A stretch of DNA of 64,000 bases. Origin: Porites lobata (taxonomy: Eukaryota > Cnidaria > Anthozoa > Scleractinia > Poritidae). A program made the position numbers and the translations under genes. The notes under the pieces were generated by a model, which was not told the origin of the DNA, ran no database searches, and was given only the letters and a program-made list of their open reading frames with translations. Shown here piece after piece: positions 58,350 through 64,000 of the stretch; the first letter of the stretch is position 1; each line of letters opens with the position of its first letter. The DNA lies in contig CALNXK010000105.1 of NCBI GenBank assembly GCA_942486035.1, positions 1,476,001 to 1,540,000 on the forward strand, read 5' to 3'.

Positions 58350-59830
58350 GTCACATTCTTTCTCGGCAAACTAATCAGTAAAAACAAAAAGACTTAAAGA
58401 GAGGTAACCGGAAAAAGTTTGCAAGCCTTAACCAGCTTATTATCCTAAAGAAATTCACCAAATCCAAGTTGCGACATATCATTAATGTTGTTATTTTGTT
58501 TGGCTGTGCTAGATATCCCTGTTATGTGTCATTTCATTTTTTTGTGACCTTGAATGATGTTTCTGGTAAAATGATTTTATCATAATTAACAGAGTTCTGA
58601 CCAATCAAAGGTCTAAAGAACTGCGTGATAATCACGTGGGCAATTCATTGGCAAATATTTGTAAACTGAGTAATGAATTAAAATGTTTCTAGGAATTACA
58701 CCGTCTAGTTCCGAGGGATAGTTTCCAAGAAAGCATCTCAGAAACTCGCATTTTAAAATGCAGTTTACGGTTTTATCGTATTTACGTTCGTAACTAATCA
58801 TGTAATACGAAACAAGCTCCCTTTAGTTTACGTTCGATCTTCCGCGAAATCATGTGTGTTGTTTTCTCGTGTTAATATGATGTCTATCCGTGTACAGTAG
58901 TGAAACCTGTTTAAAGCGGGCCCATATTAGCTCATATTAAACGGGCACTCTGCCTTTCATTAAGCCTACACGAGCCTCAGAAAGTCGCAAACGTTTCACT
59001 CATCATTTTTGACCTTGTCTCGGGTGCAGTGCCGTTGCATTTATCCAGGGCATGTAAAGCTTGTAGGTTTTAGAAATCCGCAGATGAGTATAGTATCTCA
59101 TACTTAAACGAGTTTCAAATAAGTATCGATCAACAAAGAAACATTTCTCATCCTTAAACTGTTTACCGGTTTTGAAACCTAAGATACCATGCGCTCTGGT
59201 ATAGGATTTTAAGACTGAGAATACTGAAAAAATAATTCGGCGGGACATGAAGCGCATAACATGGTCGTTATGGGTTTATAGTTTTTAAATCGTATGTAGG
59301 AGTTACGCTGCTTTTTGGCAAGTGTTCCTAGTCAAATCCGACTGCAAAGGAAGCATGCCCGACCTAACACTGAAAGCCTGTGAGAGTTATACAGGAAGAT
59401 CGAGAGGCCTCTGCTCGCAGGGTAGACTGCCTCATGAAAGGTATAGTAGATACCGATAGGAACCCTGCAATAGAAAAGATAGTAAATTTTCCTGGAGGCG
59501 TGATTCATGATTCACATTAGTTTACACTGTCTACCTTCCCTTACCATTATCGTGCTGTATGCGGATGATGCCTTAATTTGCTAACGAAACTGTCCTGATC
59601 ACTCGGCAGTCGTTTTGATAGCTCACTAAAATCTAACCATCACAGTTGGGCTGAAATGAATTTCCAACAAGATTATTTGATAAGGGGACGATTTTTTCCC
59701 CTTCTAACCTTAGTTAAAAGTGTACTGCAATCACTGGTGTATTTCGAAAGGGATCTGAAGATATTGGACCGGCCAATCATACATTGCGAACAATACGCGA
59801 CAAGCAGTTTACTTCAGTTAAAACTGTAAG
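58350..59830 (+). repeat. Duplicated non-coding block, copy C
   Basis: Collinear with 40495-41800 through the same landmarks, including CCTGGAGGCGTGATTCATGA near 59493. It lies about 1.1 kb downstream of the coiled-coil gene at 60946-61935, as copy A does for its gene. Confidence 0.85.
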
Positions 59831-60945
59831 AAGGTCTAGTGTGAGTGTCTCACGCACTTTCCATGCAATAACAAGGGACTTAAAAATAAAGGAAACAAGA
59901 CAATACTAACCTTAGAACTGTTCACTGCTGTTGCTTCATGATCACCGATGATACAAGCAGGATGTCCTCCGTTTCTTCAAACTGTTAATATGTTCTACTC
60001 AATGATCCACTGAGCCTCATTGCTTACGAGTGCAAACAACCTAAAATGACTTTACTCAGTAAGAACTGAATTCAGTAAGCTGACAGAACACAAAGCACAT
60101 CCTGCATTTTGGAGTCGCTTCGTGTGTAGAAGACCCAATCATCATGTATTTTATTTTGAGGGATTTGATGATGACCTTTGTCGCATGTGTTTTCTCGGAA
60201 AGTGAACGTGATGCGACATTAATTTCCTAGAAACCGCTTGAGAATTTCATTCACTCTCAGGTATCCTGTCGTTTTAAAAATAGTTTCAGAAATTGATTAT
60301 AATGGATGTAAAAGTGGATCTAGGGAAAGGAACCTTTTTTTACCAAAGCTGAAAGAGGTCTTCTCAGTTTGGAACGGCATCATGACTACTGTATATAACA
60401 AGAGCCATAACAAAAGCCGGTCCGACAATTACCACTTGTCGATCGGCTATGAATGACGTTCTTGTTCAAAGGGAAAATGCATTGGTACAACTAGGAAATT
60501 CATTTGAGCTATATAAATCAACTTCCGCGGCAACGTTCAAGCATTTGTTGAACTCTTTTGGACAGTTTTTGAGTGATTCCTGATTCCGGCAGTCTAAGTC
60601 AGCAGCTCCCTCGACTGTTACGAAATGTCGGAGGGCCGTTGATTTTCCGCAGCGAAAAAAATAGGTTTGCCTCTTGGTTGATCTCCGACCGAATTCCAAG
60701 CAGATTGATACATATAGTACAGTTCAGAGATATAGGTATAGTGCCTGTGCTTCTTTACATTTTAAAATGTTAGCCTGTGAAACTGGTAATGTCTTTGCAA
60801 ATAAACAAAAATACCTCTACAAACAGCCCTTAAAAGTTATATTTCCCTCGTATATAATGTTTTGCCTAAGATTTTTTTCGCTGCCGATTTTGTAGCACTA
60901 TATGCTTTCTTATAACTGAATTTAGGTAGTCCTTTGCATGGACTG
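59831..60945. other. 3' flank of the second coiled-coil gene
   Basis: No supported open frame. Similarity to the corresponding interval 41801-43035 is not obvious by eye. Confidence 0.4.
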
Positions 60946-61935
60946 CTATTCTGCTGACTGTAGTTGCTTCCACATAACAATCAAAACATCGATACATTCT
61001 CTAGAGATCCATCCTTTGAGGTTACCTTTGGCCTCCATCGTGTCTGCCGCTTCTTGAAGTGATTTGGCTGATATTTTTGGGTGTGCGTCGACATTTCTGT
61101 GATCCTGGAGTAATTTCAGTGCTTCCTCGTACATGTCATTCCAGTTAAGCTTTTTCTGTAGTTCAGCCCATTTCTGCCTTGCTGTTTCCTTTTCTTCCTC
61201 CGTCTTCGGCAGTCTTTCCAAGTCGCGACGAATGGTCTTTACTTTGTAATTGGCAATTGGTGTGTACAACTGTGGAAGGACATACGCGTACATCTTGGCT
61301 TGAAGTTGCCGACTCAACTCGCCCAGGCGAAGAGAGGCCTGTAGATCTGGTTGCGGAGGAGCCAACATTTGCCTGCCTTCTCTGACACCAAACGAAAATA
61401 GCTTTTGATGCGTATCTTGAAGGTCTTTTACCTCTTTCTTCAAATTGTGATTTTCACGCCTGCTATTCTCTAGATCTTGCTTTACGCTTTCCACTTCACC
61501 AGATATTATTTCCAAATGCTCCTTTAAACTGGCATTTTCTTCTTCGTGGGCCACGTTGGCTTTTTCAAGCTCTTCTACTTCCTTCTCGACGCGGTCAAGC
61601 TTTCCCTCGACATTTCTAAGCTTGTCTTCTAACCCTTTCTTCTCAGTTTCTAGTTTGTGGATTCGAGACTTCAGTTTTGTAATCTCTTCGATTCTGGTTT
61701 TCAAGGCAATGTCCAACTTCTTGTTTTTGTCCTCCAGTTCTTTCATTGCTTTCTCTAAACGCGATATCTCCTCATTCTTCTCTTCGATTTTCTCCTTCAG
61801 AGATTTTATCTGCTCGCCATGTTGACCAATCATTAGCTCATTTATGTTATCGTGTTCGAAGGTTCGTACAACACTAAAAATAGCGGTCTCTGGTCGCGAA
61901 AGATTGTCTATTTGCCTGAAATGGTCTTCTCCCAT
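60946..61935 (-). CDS. Coiled-coil protein with C-terminal RNxxAHP helical domain, paralog 2
   Basis: A single-exon gene of 329 residues. About 30 irregular N-terminal residues are followed by a coiled coil at about 40-180 (KEKIEEKNEEISRLEKAMKE and onward). A linker (REGRQMLAPPQPD) leads to a helical C-terminal region with YKVKTIRRDLERLPK, QKWAELQKKLNW, LLQDHRNVDAHPKI (R280, N281, H285) and GWISRECIDVLIVMWKQLQ. It aligns with 43036-44064 end to end, with the best conservation in the last 110 residues. No signal peptide or membrane segment. The coil suggests oligomer formation. An enzymatic role for the conserved Arg, Asn and His is a hypothesis. A TATA box and an NRF-1-type site lie upstream. 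Confidence 0.85.
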   Translation of the reverse strand: MGEDHFRQIDNLSRPETAIFSVVRTFEHDNINELMIGQHGEQIKSLKEKIEEKNEEISRLEKAMKELEDKNKKLDIALKTRIEEITKLKSRIHKLETEKKGLEDKLRNVEGKLDRVEKEVEELEKANVAHEEENASLKEHLEIISGEVESVKQDLENSRRENHNLKKEVKDLQDTHQKLFSFGVREGRQMLAPPQPDLQASLRLGELSRQLQAKMYAYVLPQLYTPIANYKVKTIRRDLERLPKTEEEKETARQKWAELQKKLNWNDMYEEALKLLQDHRNVDAHPKISAKSLQEAADTMEAKGNLKGWISRECIDVLIVMWKQLQSAE

Positions 61936-62028
61936 TTTTTTCGCAATTTGGGTCGGCTGATGGTGTCAATTTGATGCTGAGAAAGCAAGGCTGTGACAAC
62001 AATATATTACCCATGGAACGTTTCGTTG

Positions 62029-62056
62029 TTTTATACCATAGGTTTGCGCGTGCGCA
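62029..62056 (-). promoter_or_regulatory. TATA box and NRF-1-type site upstream of paralog 2
   Basis: On the minus strand, TGCGCACGCGCA (62045-62056) matches the palindromic NRF-1 consensus and is followed ten bases later by TATAAAA (62029-62035), about 95 bp upstream of the ATG at 61935. The arrangement suits a core promoter with a start site near 62000. Function is inferred. Confidence 0.45.
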
Positions 62057-63127
62057 GAAAGCTAAGGCATTTCTTAGAAATCGCAAGATGAGTTGGGAAC
62101 GAGGTTATATTTGTGACTCATCTACAGTTTTGTATTGTTTTAGTACTGAGGAAATTGCCAGAACTAAGTAGGAGATCATACAAGGCATTTCTCGATTGGT
62201 TGCATCGGGATTGGGTAAACGAGTTGACTCGGCTGTTGATAACGTTACCGATATTTTAATTATAAATGGCGTCTATTAGTCTTCTTCGGAATTAGACGTG
62301 TATCTAATATTGGAGTTTTGACACAGGTTCTTGCTGTCATCTGAAACCACGGGTGATGTATTTCTTTGCGCAGACTAAGTCTTCCCCTTTGTGAGATGGT
62401 TTCCTGTAAGATATTGACAAGATAGTGACCAATAACAACCCGCGTGCTTGATGAATCCTGAGCTAGTATTAAAATCGTTCAAATATATCTGATAATTCTT
62501 CTCTATCGAAAATGGTTAGTTGTTTTAAATTCAACGAGTAGTTTCCACCTAGAAAGAAGAAATTCGAAAGTTTTCCCGGTCTCTTGACACTGCTTACAGC
62601 TACGAGTGGGAAGTTTTAAATAGTCTGATCTAAGTTAACTTGCTAGTCAATGGTTGATTTATTCCCTCAAAGGGCAGTCATATTCATTTGCAGTAAATCT
62701 GACAGTATTTATGGGTGTTTTCTTGTGTTTTCTTGTCTGTGCAAGATGAGTCAGTCTCTAGTTTTCAAGATACAAGGACTTGTTAATAGAAACAAGCATT
62801 TACTCTGCTGTTAGATTGTCTTAGAATTTTCCACCTGCTCTGCCTTGTTCTTTCTTTATATCAAGTGGAGTGATGACTAAGCGTTGATTTCTAGGAATCA
62901 GAACAAATTTCTAGAAAAAAACTTCTAATTAAACCGCATACGAAGTACCCTGCTTTACATTAGGCTTGGGACTTTATATACAATACATTTACATCCTATG
63001 CGGAGTTGCAGAGTTGCGTGAGTAAGATTATATTTTATTTCAAAGGAGAAAGCTTATGTGACGTCTTCGTCCCTATAGTAGCCACAATCGTAGGCGTATG
63101 GATTTGTGAGCTTGGTTAAGACATCAT
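62057..63127. other. Intergenic, nothing recognised
   Basis: AT-rich. No supported gene or clear repeat. Confidence 0.45.
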
Positions 63128-63337
63128 TAACCCTTTAAGCCCCAATATCCACAAGCAAATTCTCCAACTGATCTCTATAAGTTCTTTAAAGAATAAGTTG
63201 AGAGAATTTGAGAAAAGATCGAAGCATTTTCTCTTTGGTGATCATTTAATTACTTCTCATAACCTAATCTCTTTACATTGTATGGATATCGTTAGGAGAA
63301 AATTGATGTTGGTCACTACTGAGACTTAAAGGGTTAA
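63128..63337. mobile_element. MITE with TTAACCCTTTAA ends
   Basis: TTAACCCTTTAAGCCCCAAT at the left and GAGACTTAAAGGGTTAA at the right are inverted. The TTAA at each end may be the target duplication. Non-coding. Confidence 0.75.
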
Positions 63338-64000
63338 AGGGACTATTTTTGGGGGTTTAGGGCATGGGACAGAGTAATATCACATGGGAAAAGGGCCAAT
63401 ATTATCACGAGCGTTTCGGAGTTCAATATATTTCCCGCATTTACAAACTACACAGTGTGTGACTGTTCAAAAACAAGCAAGAAATGCAAATTAAGAATCT
63501 TCTAGGATGACTTGTGTTTAATAATAATCTGGCTTTTCAATCGCCCCCCAAAAAAAAAAACCACCCTCTGCGACTGCAGCTGCAAAGTCACATGCATCAT
63601 TGCAAATCCACAAATATGAGGTCTTCTCACAATTTTGGAATTATTAACATCTGTTTGTTCAAAACCGGATTCATCAACACTGTGAATTAAGGTACTGTAT
63701 GGCGGTCCTCTTTTACCCAACATTTATTTTATTTTCATTTATTTAAATTTGTTGTTTATAGTAGCGTAATAAGTGATATAATAATGTAAGTGATCCGTGA
63801 ACTATATATATGGTGATATAGGTTAGTTTCTCAGAAATTCCTTCCTTAGTTGCAGTCATAAAAGAGCATTAAGCTGCCTGACAAGGAATCAGAGTGCTTA
63901 CTCTGCTTGTAGTTTTGGCGGTTTTTTGAAAATTAAAAACGTTTCATTATAAACAAGACACCCTTTGTAAACAAAAAGTCTGGAACTGAAGGGAATAATG
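63338..64000. other. Intergenic to window end
   Basis: Contains a C run and A run at about 63544-63560. No gene recognised. Confidence 0.45.

Overview
The window looks like a piece of a cnidarian genome, most likely a stony coral or close anthozoan relative (inference). It is AT-rich with sparse genes, GT-AG introns, single-exon rhodopsin-family receptor sequence, many short inverted-repeat transposons, LINE reverse-transcriptase debris of at least two clades, and tRNA-derived SINEs. No prokaryotic, organellar or viral gene set is visible.

Layout. 1-490 is a 39-bp minisatellite. 1274-2014 (minus) is a GPCR lacking its seventh helix, with a small paralogous remnant at 2987-3058. 4774-10782 is mostly MITEs and a degenerate repeat array. 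12228-21451 is bounded by matching 26-bp terminal inverted repeats with subterminal arrays of GCAAAT words: a candidate 9.2-kb DNA transposon carrying a divergent gene pair (an unknown minus-strand gene and a decayed protein-kinase gene) but no transposase I can recognise. 23713-29725 holds six exons of the mitochondrial ribosomal protein gene MRPS7 on the plus strand. A 4.3-kb segment with its last four exons (25412-29741) is present again at 50739-54908.

Between and beyond the two MRPS7 segments lie LINE remnants (34240-37905, 38262-39095, 45390-46085 minus, 46381-49045, 54909-56110), several interrupted by MITEs whose target sites can be read exactly because the LINE reading frame resumes after the insert. 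Two intact paralogous single-exon genes (43036-44064 and 60946-61935, both minus) encode a long coiled coil followed by a C-terminal helical region with an invariant R-N-x-x-A-H-P motif. A decayed third copy lies at 57043-57320. A non-coding block downstream of these genes is also repeated (40495-41800, 50255-50742 partial, 58350-59830), so this side of the window grew by segmental duplication, and the MRPS7 duplicate is joined to the truncated middle block.

The genes do not form a pathway. The best leads for something undescribed are the 9.2-kb element with its subterminal arrays and cargo, and the coiled-coil RNxxAHP family, whose motif resembles the Rx4-6H signature of HEPN ribonucleases. 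Everything rests on reading the sequence; no search was run.
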